In this document: one piece after another, positions 11,440-22,113 of the stretch | Layout: every line of letters starts with the position of its first letter | Numbering within the stretch: the first letter of the stretch is position 1 | Assembly (NCBI GenBank): GCA_947462335.1 | Contig: OX381708.1 | Location: 2,108,001 to 2,172,000, forward strand | Direction: 5' to 3' | Source: Harmothoe impar | Taxonomy: Eukaryota; Annelida; Polychaeta; Phyllodocida; Polynoidae | DNA length: 64,000 bases | Program-made: the position numbers and the translations under genes | The notes under the pieces: generated by a model | The model's database searches: none | Told to the model about the DNA's origin: nothing | Seen by the model: only the letters and a program-made list of their open reading frames with translations

Positions 11440-14400
11440 AGGGAGTAGTGGACGTGAGGAGCATGTAGTGGACGTGAGGAGGAGATAGTGGACGTGAGGA
11501 GGAGGTAGTGGATGTAAGGAGGAGGTAGTGGACGTGAGGAGGAGGTACTAGACGTGAGGAAGGGGTAGTGAACGTGAGGAGGAGGTAGTGAACGTTAGGA
11601 GGGGGTAGTGGACGTGAGGAGGAGGTAGTGGACGTGAGGAGGATGTGGTGGACGTGAGGAGGAGGTAGTGGACGTGAGGAGGGGGTAGTTGACGTGAGGA
11701 GGGGGTAGTGGATGTGAGGACCAGGTAGTGGACGTGAGGAGGGGGTAGTGGACGTGAGGAGGAGGTATTGGACATGAGGAGGAGGTAGTGGACGTGAGGA
11801 CCAGGTAGTGGACGTGAGGAGGAGGTAGTGGACGTGAGGAGGAAGTAGTGGATGTGAGGACCAGGTAGTGGACGTGAGGAGGAGGTAGTGGACGTGAGGA
11901 GGGGGTAGTGGACGTGAGGAGGAGGTAGTGGACGTGAGGAGGAGGTAGTGGACGTGAGGAGGAGGTAGTGGACGTGAGGAGGGGGTAGTGGATGTGAGGA
12001 GGAGGTAGTGGACGTGAGGACCAGGTAGTGGACGTGAGGAGGAGGTAGTGGACGTGAGGACCAGGTAGTGGACGTGAGGAGGAGGTAGTGGACGTGAGGA
12101 GGAGGTAGTGGACGTGAGGAGGAGGTAGTGGACGTGAGGAGGGGGTAGTGGATGTGAGGAGGAGGTAGTGGACGTGAGGACCAGGTAGTGGACGTGAGGA
12201 GGAGGTAGTGGACGTGAGGACCAGGTAGTGGACGTGAGGAGGAGGTAGTGGACGTGAGGACCAGGTAGTGGACGAGAGGAGGAGGTAGTGAACGTGAGGA
12301 CCAGGTAGTGGACGTGAGGAGGAGGTAGTGGACGTGAGGACCAGGTAGTGGACGTGAGGAGGAGGTAGTGGACGTGAGGACCAGGTAGTGGACGTGAGGA
12401 GGAGGTAGTGAACGTGAGGAGGAGGTAGTGGACGTGAGGAGGAGGTAGTGGACGTGAGGAGGAGGTAGTGGATGTGAGGAGGAGGTAGTGGACGTGAGGA
12501 GGGGGTAGTGGACGTGAGGAGGAGGTAGTGGACGTGAGGAGGGGGTAGTGGGTGTAAGGAGGGGGTAGTGGACGTGAGGAGGAGGTAGTGGACGTGAGGA
12601 GGAGGTAGTGGACGTGAGGAGGGGGTAGTGGACGTGAGGTGGAGGTAGTGGACGTGAGGTGGAGGTAGTGGACGTGAGGAGGAGGTACTAGACGTGAGGA
12701 GGGGGTAGTGGACGTGAGGTGGAGGTAGTGGACGTGAGGAGGAGGTACTAGACGTGAGGAGGGGGTAGTGGACGTGAGGTGGAGGTAGTGGAAGTGAGGT
12801 GGAGGTAGTGGACGTGAGGAGGAGGTACTAGACGTGAGGAGGGGGTAGTGGACGTGAGGTGGAGGTAGTGGACGTGAGGAGGAGGTAGTGGACGTGAGGA
12901 GGAGGTATTTGACGTGAGGAGGGGGTAGTGGACGTGAGGTGGAGGTAGTGGAAGTGAGGTGGAGGTAGTGGACGTGAGGAGGAGGTACTAGACGTGAGGA
13001 GGGGGTAGTGGAAGTGAGGAGGAGGTAGTGGACGTGAGGAGGAGGTAGTGGACGTGAGGAGGAGGTAGTGGACGTGAGGAGGGGGTAGTGGGTGTGAGGA
13101 GGGGGTAGTGGACGTGAGGAGGGGGTAGTGGGTGTGAGGAGGGGGTAGTGGACGTGAGGAGGGGGTAGTCGACGTGAGGAGGGGGTAGTGGACGTGAGGA
13201 GAGGGTAGTGGACGTGAGGAGGGGGTAGTCGACGTGAGGAGGGGGTAGTGGACGTGAGGAGGGGGTAGTGGACGTGAGGAGGGGGTAGTTGACGTGAGGA
13301 AGTGGTAGTGGACGTGAGGAGGGGGTAGTGGACGTGAGGAGGGGGTAGTCGACGTGAGGAGGGGGTAGTGGGTGTGAGGAGGGGGTAGTGGACGTGAGGA
13401 GGAGTAGTGGACGTGAGGAGGGGGTAGTGGGTGTCAGGAGGGGGTAGTGGGTGTGAGGAGGGGGTAGTGGACGTGAGGAGGGGGTAGTGGACGTGAGGAG
13501 GGGGTAGTGGGTGTGAGGAGGAAGTAGTGGATGTGAGGACCAGGTAGTGGACGTGAGGAGGAGGTAGTGGACGTGAGGAGGTGGTAGTGAACGTGAGGAG
13601 GAGGTAGTGGACGTGAGGAGGTGGTAGTGGACATGAGGAGGTGGTAGTGGACGTGAGGAGATGGTAGTGGACGTGAGGAGGAGGTAGTGGACATGAGGAG
13701 GGGGTAGTGGACGTGAGGAGGAGGTAGTGGACGTGAGGAGGAGGTAGTGGACGTGAGGAGGAGGTAGTGGACGTGAGGAGGAGGTAGTGGACGTGAGGAG
13801 GGGGTAGTGGACGTGAGGAGGAGGTAGTGGACGTGAGGAGGAGGTAGTGGACGTGAGGAGGAGGTACTAGACGTGAGGAGGGGGTAGTGGACGTGAGGTG
13901 GAGGTAGTGGAAGTGAGGTGGAGGTAGTGGACGTGAGGAGGAGGTAGTGGACGTGAGGAGGAGGTAGTGGACGTGAGGAGGGGGTAGTGGACGTGAGGAG
14001 AAGGAGGTGGACGTGAGGAGGAGGTACTAGACATGAGGAGGGGGTAGTGGACGTGAGGAGGGGGTAGTGGACGTGAGGAGGGGGTAGTCGACGTGAGGAA
14101 GTGGTAGTGGACGTGAGGAGGGGGTAGTGGACGTGAGGAGGGGGTAGTGGACGTGAGGAGGAGGTAGTGGGCGTGAGGAGGGGGTAGTTGACGTGAGGAG
14201 GGGGTAGTGGATGTGAGGACCAGGTAGTGGACGTGAGGAGGGGGTAGTGGACGTGAGGAGGAGGTAGTGGACGTGAGGAGGAAGTAGTGGATGTGAGGAC
14301 CAGGTAGTGGACGTGAGGAGGAGGTAGTGGACGTGAGGAGGGGGTAGTGGACGTGAGGAGGGGGTAGTGGACGTGAGGAGGGGGTAGTGGACGTGAGGAG

Positions 14401-16310
14401 GGGGTAGTGGGTGTGAGGAGGGGGTAGTGGACGTGAGGAGGAGTAGTGGACGTGAGGAGGGGGTAGTGAGTGTGAGGAGGGGGTAGTGGGTGTGAGGAGG
14501 GGGTAGTGGACGTGAGGAGGGGGTAGTGGACGTGAGGAGGGGGTAGTGGGTGTGAGGAGGAAGTAGTGGATGTGAGGACCAGGTAGTGGACGTGAGGAGG
14601 AGGTAGTGGACGTGAGGAGGTGGTAGTGAACGTGAGGAGGAGGTAGTGGACGTGAGGAGGTGGTAGTGGACATGAGGAGGTGGTAGTGGACGTGAGGAGA
14701 TGGTAGTGGACGTGAGGAGGAGGTAGTGGACGTGAGGAGGGGGTAGTGGACGTGAGGAGGAGTTAGTGGACGTGAGGAGGAGGTAGTGGACGTGAGGAGG
14801 AGGTAGTGGACGTGAGGAGGGGGTAGTGGACGTGAGGAGGAGGTAGTGGACGTGAGGACCAGGTAGTGGACGTGAGGAGGAGGTAGTGGACGTGAGGAGG
14901 GGGTAGTGGACGTGAGGAGGAGGTAGTGGACGTGAGGAGGAGGTAGTGGACGTGAGGAGGAGGTAGTGGACGTGAGGAGGAGGTACTAGACGTGAGGAGG
15001 GGGTAGTGGACGTGAGGTGGAGGTAGTGGAAGTGAGGTGGAGGTAGTGGACGTGAGGAGGAGGTAGTGGACGTGAGGAGGAGGTAGTGGACGTGAGGAGG
15101 GGGTAGTGGACGTGAGGAGGAGGTAGTGGACGTGAGGAGGAGGTACTAGACGTGAGGAGGGGGTAGTGGACGTGAGGAGGGGGTAGTGGACGTGAGGAGG
15201 GGGTAGTCGACGTGAGGAAGTGGTAGTGGACGTGAGGAGGGGGTAGTGGACGTGAGGAGGGGGTAGTGGACGTGAGGAGGGGGTAGTGGACGTAAGGAGG
15301 GGGTAGTCGACGTGAGGAAGTGGTAGTGGACTGGAGGAGGGGGTAGTGGACGTGAGGAGGGGGTAGTGGACGTGAGGAGGGGGTAGTGGGTGTGAGGAGG
15401 GGGTAGTGGACGTGAGGAGGAGTAGTGGACGTGAGGAGGGGGTAGTGGGTGTGAGGAGGGGGTAGTGGACGTGAGGATGGGGTAATGGGTGTGAGGAGGG
15501 GGTAGTGGACGTGAGGAGGGGGTAGTGGACGTGAGGAAGTGGTAGTGGACGTGAGGAGGGGGTAGTGGACGTGAGGAGGTGGTAGTGGATGTGAGGAGGT
15601 GGTAGTGGATGTGAGGAGGTGGTAGTGGACGTGAGGAGGGGGTAGTGGACGTGAGGAGGGGGTAGTGGGTGTGAGGAGGGGGTAGTGGACGTGAGGAGGA
15701 GTAGTGGACGTGAGGAGGGGGTAGTGGGTGTGAGGAGGGGGTAGTGGACGTGAGGAGGGGGTAGTGGGTGTGAGGAGGGGGTAGTGGACGTGAGGAGGGG
15801 GTAGTGGACGTGAGGAGGGGGTAGTGGGTGTGAGGAGGGGGTAGTGGACGTGAGGAGGGGGTAGTGGACGTGAGGAAGTGGTAGTGGACGTGAGGAGGGG
15901 GTAGTGGACGTGAGGAGGTGGTAGTGGATGTGAGGAGGTGGTAGTGGATGTGAGGAGGTGGTAGTGGACGTGAGGAGGGGGTAGTGGACGTGAGGAGGGG
16001 GTAGTGGACGTGAGGAGCGGGTAGTGGACGTGAGGAGGGGGTAGTGACGTGAGGAAGAGGTGGTGGACGTGAGGAGGGGGTAGTGGACGTGAGGAAGAGG
16101 TGGTGGACGTGAGGAGGGGGTAGTGACGTGAGGAAGAGGTGGTGGACGTGAGGAGGTGGTAGTACACTTGAGGAGGAGGTAGTGGACGTGAGGAGGGGGT
16201 AGTGGACGTGAGGAAATGGTGGTGGACGTGAGGAGGGGGTAATGACGTGAGGAGGAGGTATTGGACGTGAGGAACAGGTAGTGGACGTGAGGAAATGGTA
16301 GTGGACGTCT
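11440..16310. repeat. Large 20-bp minisatellite, about 240 units
   Basis: A 4.9-kb uninterrupted array of GGAGGTAGTGGACGTGAGGA with variant units (GACC-AGG, GGGGG, GGTGTGAGG, ACTAGACG, GAAGTGAGGTGG). A few 19-bp units shift the register, for instance near 13403, 14442 and 15420. The period is not a multiple of three and has no stop on the minus strand, so all three minus frames read as a 20-residue Ser/Thr/Pro/His repeat for hundreds of codons; the very long minus ORFs here are artefacts. Longer-range order exists: a block at 13400-13690 recurs about 1039 bp later, and a block near 15540-15720 recurs about 340 bp later. The plus strand is strongly purine- and G-rich. Confidence 0.97.
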
Positions 16311-16342
16311 TCTAACATCCACTACCAACTCCTCAACATGCT

Positions 16343-16762
16343 TGATTGATTGTTAGTTAGTTTAACGTCCGGAGGGCAAGTTGCATTCCTCAACACGCAC
16401 TTTTAAGGGCCTCATTCCACACAGTACAGCCCTTTAAGGGTCCCTCGCTCATTTCCCCTGACTTCCCAAGTGCAACCCCCAACCTCCCATCCCCCTTCCC
16501 AGACATTCCCAGTGATATAGGGACAATTATACCACGATTCTGGCGTTTCCCGTGCCGAGAGTGAATATTTGCCGTGCGGTTATCTCAGGATATACGCACG
16601 CTCAGAATTTATTTTCTAGTCCAAGACGTTCCTACATAATAGGACAAGCTATTGAAAGAAAGCCATAGCCATTTAGGCATACGTAATTCAGTTCATGTGG
16701 GAATTGATCCCCGGTCCCGCACGCCATAGGCGAACGACTTACCCCCAGCGCCACAAGGGCTG
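16343..16762 (-). mobile_element. tRNA-derived SINE, near full length
   Basis: Read on the minus strand, the head at 16762-16700 has tRNA promoter boxes: GTGGCGCTGGGGGTAAG (A box) and GGGATCAATTCCC-like (B box). A unique body of about 350 bp follows. The 3' end is GGACGTTAAACTAACTAACA plus a short ATCAATCA tail. The same 3' end, truncated, is present at 39916-39960 in an intron of the GPCR gene, confirming a dispersed family. Confidence 0.75.
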
Positions 16763-16803
16763 GACAATTTGAGTTGAGGAAACCTAAACGTTACCTACCT
16801 TGT

Positions 16804-16868
16804 CGCGCGGCGGCGGCGGCGGCGGCAGGAGCGGCGGCAGGAGCAGCGGCGGAGGCAGGGGGGGGGAC
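16804..16868. repeat. GGC-rich trinucleotide tract
   Basis: Imperfect (GGC)n with GGCAGGAGC interruptions and a poly-G end. The overlapping Ala- or Gly-rich ORFs reflect the repeat. Confidence 0.8.
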
Positions 16869-16912
16869 GCGCGAAATTCACTTGGTAGGAATGGCCACAG
16901 ACAGCATGAGCC

Positions 16913-16980
16913 GAGATGGTCTAGTGGTAACGCGCGAGACTTCAACGCGGCAGGTCCGGGTTCGATTCCCGGCCGATGCC
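16913..16980 (+). other. tRNA-like sequence (SINE head or tRNA pseudogene)
   Basis: TGGTCTAGTGGTAACGC matches the pol III A box and GGTTCGATTCC the B box, with the right spacing and a CCGGG/CCCGG T-stem. The acceptor and anticodon stems do not pair properly, so a functional tRNA is unlikely. The palindrome at 17043-17144 follows closely and could be the body of the same element. Confidence 0.55.
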
Positions 16981-17042
16981 AGAAGCGAAACCGTCGTGAG
17001 TAACCATTTTACGAGGAAATAGTGGTATAAACGCAATAAAGA

Positions 17043-17144
17043 CTTGTTGGGAAAGCACTCGTTCGCTATATAGCCTTAATAATGCACTCGCCTTCGGCTC
17101 GTGCATTATTTGGCGATATAGCTCACTCATGCTTTCCCAACAAG
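17043..17144. repeat. 102-bp near-perfect palindrome
   Basis: CTTGTTGGGAAAGCA at the left end pairs with TGCTTTCCCAACAAG at the right end. Inside, CGCTATATAGCC pairs with GGCGATATAGC, and AATGCACTCGCC pairs around the TTC centre with GGCTCGTGCATT. Only a few mismatches interrupt the stem. It would extrude as a cruciform or fold as a long hairpin RNA; it resembles a foldback-type MITE. Confidence 0.85.
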
Positions 17145-17428
17145 CCATTAGTGCATCACCAACTGACTCCTAACGTGTAATTTTATCGTATTTTGTACGT
17201 ATCCTGTCCGTATCTTCCCTCCAGATGTCTACTATTATTATAAGATACAGTGAAACACCTCCCAGGTGAGTTCTCTGTAGTTACACACATTTCCCTTAAA
17301 CTGTTAGGGAGTTGATTTACTTTTACAAAGAATAATAAGAGTCGTGTCGGTGTTTATATGCAACTTATTATTTTATTGTTTTCTCATAGCAAATAGGTTT
17401 GGCTGGATATGACGCATATATGTAAAGC

Positions 17429-17611
17429 ATGACTGATCTTAAAGACACCTATAAACAACAAGAACATGTTACAATGCATATTTCAAACTTACTCTACACC
17501 ACACTAGAGAACGGAAAACTAGAGGACAGAGAGTCAACACTAGACCCAGCGACGGCAGAGTCACAGGACACAGATGGACTCCCTCTAACTCCTTTATCAA
17601 ACATTGAGTAA
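17429..17611 (+). CDS. Possible orphan ORF, 60 residues
   Basis: The ORF starts MTDLKDTYKQQEHVTMHISN and is hydrophilic and acidic with no low complexity, which is unusual in this repeat-rich stretch. It stops at the TAA that is also the target duplication of the Harbinger MITE beginning at 17612, so the natural 3' end may have been lost. No splice partners were identified. It could be a terminal exon remnant or chance. Confidence 0.25.
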   Translation: MTDLKDTYKQQEHVTMHISNLLYTTLENGKLEDRESTLDPATAESQDTDGLPLTPLSNIE

Positions 17612-17899
17612 GGCCAAATAAAAAAAGGTTTGTTTCAGGTAACATCGGCAGAAAGTCTAGGGTCCTTAAGGCCGGATTTTTTTTTAAACTTTTTTTTTAC
17701 AGCCCCTCTACAATACCCTTTAATTAAACAAAAAAGGTTTAGACATGGGGAAATCTTTTCAAAATTTTGTAAACCTTAAATTGACCCCAAAAAAGTGTAA
17801 AAATGTAAAGAATTCTTCAAAATTGTAATAAAAAGAGTAGGGTCGGCCCTGTTTTGATAGGGTCGGTCGGGTGACCTGAAAGAAACCCTTTTTTTAGCC
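17612..17899. mobile_element. Harbinger-type MITE, copy b (rearranged)
   Basis: Begins TAA|GGCCAAATAAAAAAAGG with TTTGTTTCAGGTAAC and ends GTGACCTGAAAGAAACCCTT plus TTTTTAGCC. An internal CCTTAAGGCCGG suggests a nested or fused second copy. Confidence 0.65.
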
Positions 17900-18210
17900 C
17901 TGACAAAATACTGATTCGTTGATATGCAAAGGTTATTTCTAATACATTGCACCGCGGTGTAGAAATTTGCCATGTATTTTTCCATAAACTGTGGGTGGCC
18001 TCAATGACCCTAGTGTGGTTGATAACTCTAATTACTCTCCACCTCCATCTCACACTCTCTTGTAGAGACAGACTCAAACTGTTGTACTAACTGCATTCTA
18101 CGTGCATTCTATGTGCATTCTGATATATTCGATTTGTCTCAGGAAAGACGGTAAATGGCGCTGTAACAGTTGGGAAAGACGCCATTACCAGAAGACATGC
18201 AGGTTACTAA

Positions 18211-18441
18211 GGCCAAAAAAAAGGTTTGTTTCAGGTCACCTGACCAACCAAATCAAAACAGGGCCGACCCTACGTTTTTTATGCAATTTTGAAGACTTTT
18301 TTTTTGGTCAATTTTAGGGTCTTTGGAGAGACTGGTCAGTACTTTCATGTTTAAAAAAAAAGTTTTAAGAATGAGAAATCCGACCTACCGACCCTACATT
18401 TTCTGCCCATGTTACCTGAAACAAACCGTCTTTTTTGGGCC
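18211..18441. mobile_element. Harbinger-type MITE, copy c
   Basis: GGCCAAAAAAAAGGTTTGTT at the left and AACAAACCGTCTTTTTTGGGCC at the right form the inverted termini. The flanks are a perfect TAA duplication (18208-18210 and 18442-18444). Confidence 0.85.
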
Positions 18442-20684
18442 TAAATAAGGTACAAGAAGCCGATGCCTTAGCCTCTATATATGTGCAGGGTGTTTTTTTT
18501 TGCCACAGCATCCTATGTAGATATAATGTACATGCGACATTCGCATAGGATATACAACCCGTACTAAAAATGCATTGAGATGTACACACAATGGCTCAAA
18601 AAAGATCTATCAAAAATTAATTGCAATTATCATCCGAATTTCATACAGATGATTCTAGATATAGCTGAGAATAAAATATCTGGAGACAATTAGGACATAT
18701 AGACTGGTTATAAGGGATGGGTGGTTTAGCAGGGGTCTGGGGTAAACTGGTAAACTGCTTCTTTACTTTTTTCATTTTGAGTGTGGATTTATTGAGTCTC
18801 TCACAATATACAGAAAAATGGACGATTGAAGTACTATGATAATCAAAATTATGATACAGTGTTAAAAGAAAAGACCTGCATAATTTTATGCGGCCTTCTG
18901 TTTGTTTTATTGGCACCAATTAATAATATTCTGACATACAGTCTATTTATATATGCATGGTGCATTTGAACCTAAAAGAAAGAGGGAGCTCATGCTGAGA
19001 ATGACATAACAAGAGAACAAAGATGTACCAGACACACTCAACCTATCTATACTAGAGCCACTCAAGGCCAAATCATGGGGCAGTGTAGGTGGATACGATT
19101 TTGTATTTTGTAGCTGTTTTATTTGGCTCTTGATTCCTTCATTATGACTTTCTTTGTGAAATGGGAGCGAAAATGGGGTTACAACTAATTAATGAAAACA
19201 ATGTTTGCTTCCTAATCATGCATGGGATGTCTGATGCATTATAACTCATCATAGAATATAGTGCATTCGCATAGAGTTAGTATGGCTAGGCACATTATTG
19301 GTCTCATGTGACGTCACTCTCCATTTGCTTCATTCAGGTTTAAATGCTACATGCTGCATATATTGATTTATGTCAGAATATTGTTCGTTAATGCTAATAC
19401 AACAAATAAGAGGTCGCTTACAATTACGCTGGTCTTTTCTTTTTTAAGATTCAACAGATACATTCAAGAGGGATGAATGTAAAACATGACATTATTGGAC
19501 AGTAATAGGCATGGCATGTCTGAGTCTGAGTCTGAAGTTATTTTATTTATCCTGGAACTCCATATGGGGCCAGACCCCGTCTTGCTGAGTTCCAGCTCAT
19601 GTGGATGACGTGGAGTCGTATCAGTTAAATGGAAATGCTACTTGTCGAGATGATACTGAAATTCTATTGCTATTTGCATGTAACTCAACATTATTTTAGA
19701 TTGATTTATTATCAGATAGAAAATGAAAAGAAATTGACTTGTCACCGAGCTAATTTTCATGATACAGCCATTTGAGCAAATGAATACCTTAATTATAGAA
19801 AAGAATGGGAAAACAGTAGTTTCTCACATTATCGGTCATGGATTATCCCTCTCTATTGCTATATCAACCAAAACTTGGGAATGTTTCATGGGCATCTATA
19901 GGAACATTCCAGATATAAAATACTAAGGGGTCACCGATGAAATAAGAAAGTTATGAATTTTTCAAAAATACTTATTTTGCCTTAACTATAGGATGCTATG
20001 GGTGTCCCAGTGACTAATAAATGCCATACACACAGGTATAATCTCTGGATGGCAAATAAAATGGTTGGTTAAGGGAAAGTACCATACATTGAATACAAAT
20101 TTAGCCAAAAGAAGAATTTCATTAGTATTGATTTTTGCCACCAGGTGGCCTATGTGTAGGAACCGGCATTTCCCTTTAACCATGAGTCATCACCCTGCAA
20201 TGTTAGTCCTAACCACTCTCCCAATCTCATGGGCCGCAACTGATGCTATTTACCGCATTCCCATGACCCACTTATTATATAGTTGGAGGGTCCATCACTA
20301 GGCACCCTACACTGGTGACCTGTATATGGTTCTATGTTATATTTTGCTCCCCCACTGGGCTGTGGCTATGGAGGTCAGTCTCGCAGTAAAGTTGGTGAAA
20401 GCCAGAGGGGGGGACTTTGTTAAAAGAGGCTGTGCAATTAGTTGAATATTCATTGGTGTATTCTGGATACCATGAACACTATTCATTATGCCTAATGATA
20501 ATTATGTGACCTTTCAATGAATTTAAATGCATGTATTTTCGCCACAATGCAATGCTCAAAGCAGATGGGGGACTTCTAGTGACAGACCCTTATTCTATAA
20601 TACCCACCCAACCACAAAGAATGTGCTTGGCGATGTAGGTTCATGCCCTTGCCCAATCTGGACTGCTGACATAAAGACTAGGTT
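18442..20684. other. Intergenic; retroelement 3' end at about 19517-19630
   Basis: No gene recognised. At 19517-19630 the minus strand reads like the 3' end of a CR1/L2-type non-LTR element: AATAAAATAACT followed by (TCAGAC)3, a hexamer tail like that of the element at 5047. The rest is AT-rich with no coding signal. Confidence 0.5.
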
Positions 20685-20860
20685 AAAGTGACATGGCCCG
20701 ATGATTCGGGCTCAAAAATTAATTTTCTTTAAAATGACCCAGAATGTTCCCATGGCCATACTGGACTTGCTACCTACTTGATATAATTTCATTCACTAGG
20801 ATTAAGCTACTGCAGAATAGAAGGCCTGTTGATCAGGAAAAAGTGTCGGGTCATGTCATA
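20685..20860. mobile_element. Short MITE related to 63303-63674
   Basis: Starts AAAGTGACATGGCCCGATGA, continues with TCAAAAATTAATTTT, and ends with the inverted counterpart CGGGTCATGTCA. The copy at 63303-63674 shares the terminal motif and the first 60 or so bases. Confidence 0.5.
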
Positions 20861-20935
20861 ATTTAGACTCTTTTAGAGTAAGTTTTGCCAAATTAATTGG
20901 TCCATTCTATTGTTTATCAAGTGAACAGTGACATG

Positions 20936-21377
20936 AGTAGTATATATTGTATCGGAACTGGACTATGCTTAAGTACTGTTTATTACTCACTCGATATGCA
21001 GCCAATCATGGGCCTCCATTTGGTCACATGACCCGTTGCCATGGTAACGTGACCTACTTAGGACTCTCAGCCAATTAGAAGCCAGCATTCTGGGTGACCT
21101 ACTGACCTACTTAGAAGCTCTCAGCCAATCAGAGGCCGGCATTCTGGTAACCATGGCAACGTGACCTACTTACATCACGTGACCTACTTAGGCTCAGCCA
21201 ATCAGAAGCAAGCATTCTGGTAACTATGGTAACATGACCTACTTAGGGTTTAGTTTGTAAACAACACCACGTGGCTCTCTTGTTTGTAAACAACACCACG
21301 TGACACGTGACTGTTTGTAAACAAACAAAAAAAAAGTTATATAACTTATATATAGAAATAAAAACACAACAAGATAA
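20936..21377 (+). repeat. Polinton left terminal inverted repeat
   Basis: Matches the reverse complement of 28591-29039 with scattered indels. It is built of internal sub-repeats, each combining GACCTACTTAGG, a CAGCCAATCAGA CCAAT box and CAGCATTCTGG, most followed by an RFX-like palindrome (GTTGCCATGGTAAC at 21035, GTAACCATGGCAAC at 21147, GTAACTATGGTAAC at 21220). CACGTG E-boxes and TTTGTAAACAA forkhead-like strings follow near the inner end. The innermost part is AT-rich (TTATATAACTTATATATAG). Confidence 0.95.
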
Positions 21378-21431
21378 TTTCTTTTTTTTTCATTTTATTC
21401 TTATTTTCATTTCAATCAAAAAAACACAAGT

Positions 21432-21734
21432 TTATGCTTTTTTAGTTTGCTTCTTCGATTTGCAACCGAACAGGCCGCAAAGTCTCACGCCGCCGTCACT
21501 CGCACCACACCTCTGACGTCCTCTCTCCAATAGACATTGCACGACTTTGGATAAATCCAACACTATTTCGGCAAGGCAGAGAATTTTTGCTTCCATGAAA
21601 CGTCCGCCATCGCAACAACCTGTTTTTTCTGTCACAACATCATCATCGATAGCTTCTGACTCACTGTCCGGTCGCTCAGCTTTGGGATTTTGCTCATTCG
21701 CATGGCGCACTTCTTGGGGTTTCTTGTTCGACAT
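21432..21734 (-). CDS. Small Lys-rich ORF overlapping the protease 3' end
   Basis: A 100-residue minus-strand ORF starting MSNKKPQEVRHANEQN. Its first 103 nt overlap the protease in another frame. It has an acidic stretch (SESEAIDDD), six cysteines and a basic end (KSKKQTKKA). It occupies exactly the space between the protease stop and the inverted repeat, which argues for function, but no family was recognised. Shared use of sequence with the protease means part of its apparent coding quality may be a shadow. Confidence 0.4.
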   Translation of the reverse strand: MSNKKPQEVRHANEQNPKAERPDSESEAIDDDVVTEKTGCCDGGRFMEAKILCLAEIVLDLSKVVQCLLERGRQRCGASDGGVRLCGLFGCKSKKQTKKA

Positions 21735-22084
21735 GCTTCAATTAGGAAATGAACGCAATGAGGTCCACAGGTGTCAGCAGAAGTGTCTTGTAGTTGAGCG
21801 CGGTTTCTTTGCCACTTGAACGGAGCAGAGCGTTCCACGAAAGACAAGAACTCCGCACTCAGCGGCGGTAAGCCGAAGGAATCAAAGTAGTACACTTCAC
21901 CCGTGCTCGACACGTAAAACGCTACCCAATGCTGACCTGGTAAATGTTGCGGATCTGTGTTGCTCACGAAACAAGTGTCTTTGATAGGGTGCTTCGGAAT
22001 AGTGTCACAAGAGAAAACACCTAGGAAACGATGTTTTGTGTGAACGTTTTCCTTCAACACTCTACTTATTTCAAGCGTATTCAT
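21632..22084 (-). CDS. Adenovirus-type cysteine protease of Polinton
   Basis: 150 residues. Adenain/Ulp1-fold maturation protease, which in relatives cleaves capsid precursors inside the particle. Visible catalytic set: His52 in QHWVAFY, Asp68 in YYFDSFG, Gln99 in QLQD (oxyanion position) and Cys106 in DTCGPHC. The N-terminus MNTLEISRVL followed by FLGVFSCDTIP is typical of Polinton proteases. I chose the Met at 22084 rather than the longer frame to 22273: the upstream 63 residues overlap the capsid gene and are low-quality, and 22084 lies just after the capsid stop at 22114. It is shorter than adenovirus protease (about 200 residues), as usual for Polintons. The frame is intact with all catalytic residues. 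A TTATAAGAG string at 22252-22260 could be a promoter. Confidence 0.9.
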   Translation of the reverse strand: MNTLEISRVLKENVHTKHRFLGVFSCDTIPKHPIKDTCFVSNTDPQHLPGQHWVAFYVSSTGEVYYFDSFGLPPLSAEFLSFVERSAPFKWQRNRAQLQDTSADTCGPHCVHFLIEACRTRNPKKCAMRMSKIPKLSDRTVSQKLSMMML

Positions 22085-22113
22085 ACGATACGCTAAGTAC
22101 TGCTGTCTTGTCT

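Noticed and set aside
13867..16328. Minus-strand ORFs up to 521 codons of Ser/Thr/Pro/His repeats
   Set aside because: They are translations of the 20-bp minisatellite; all three frames are open because the period is not a multiple of three and the unit has no stop.
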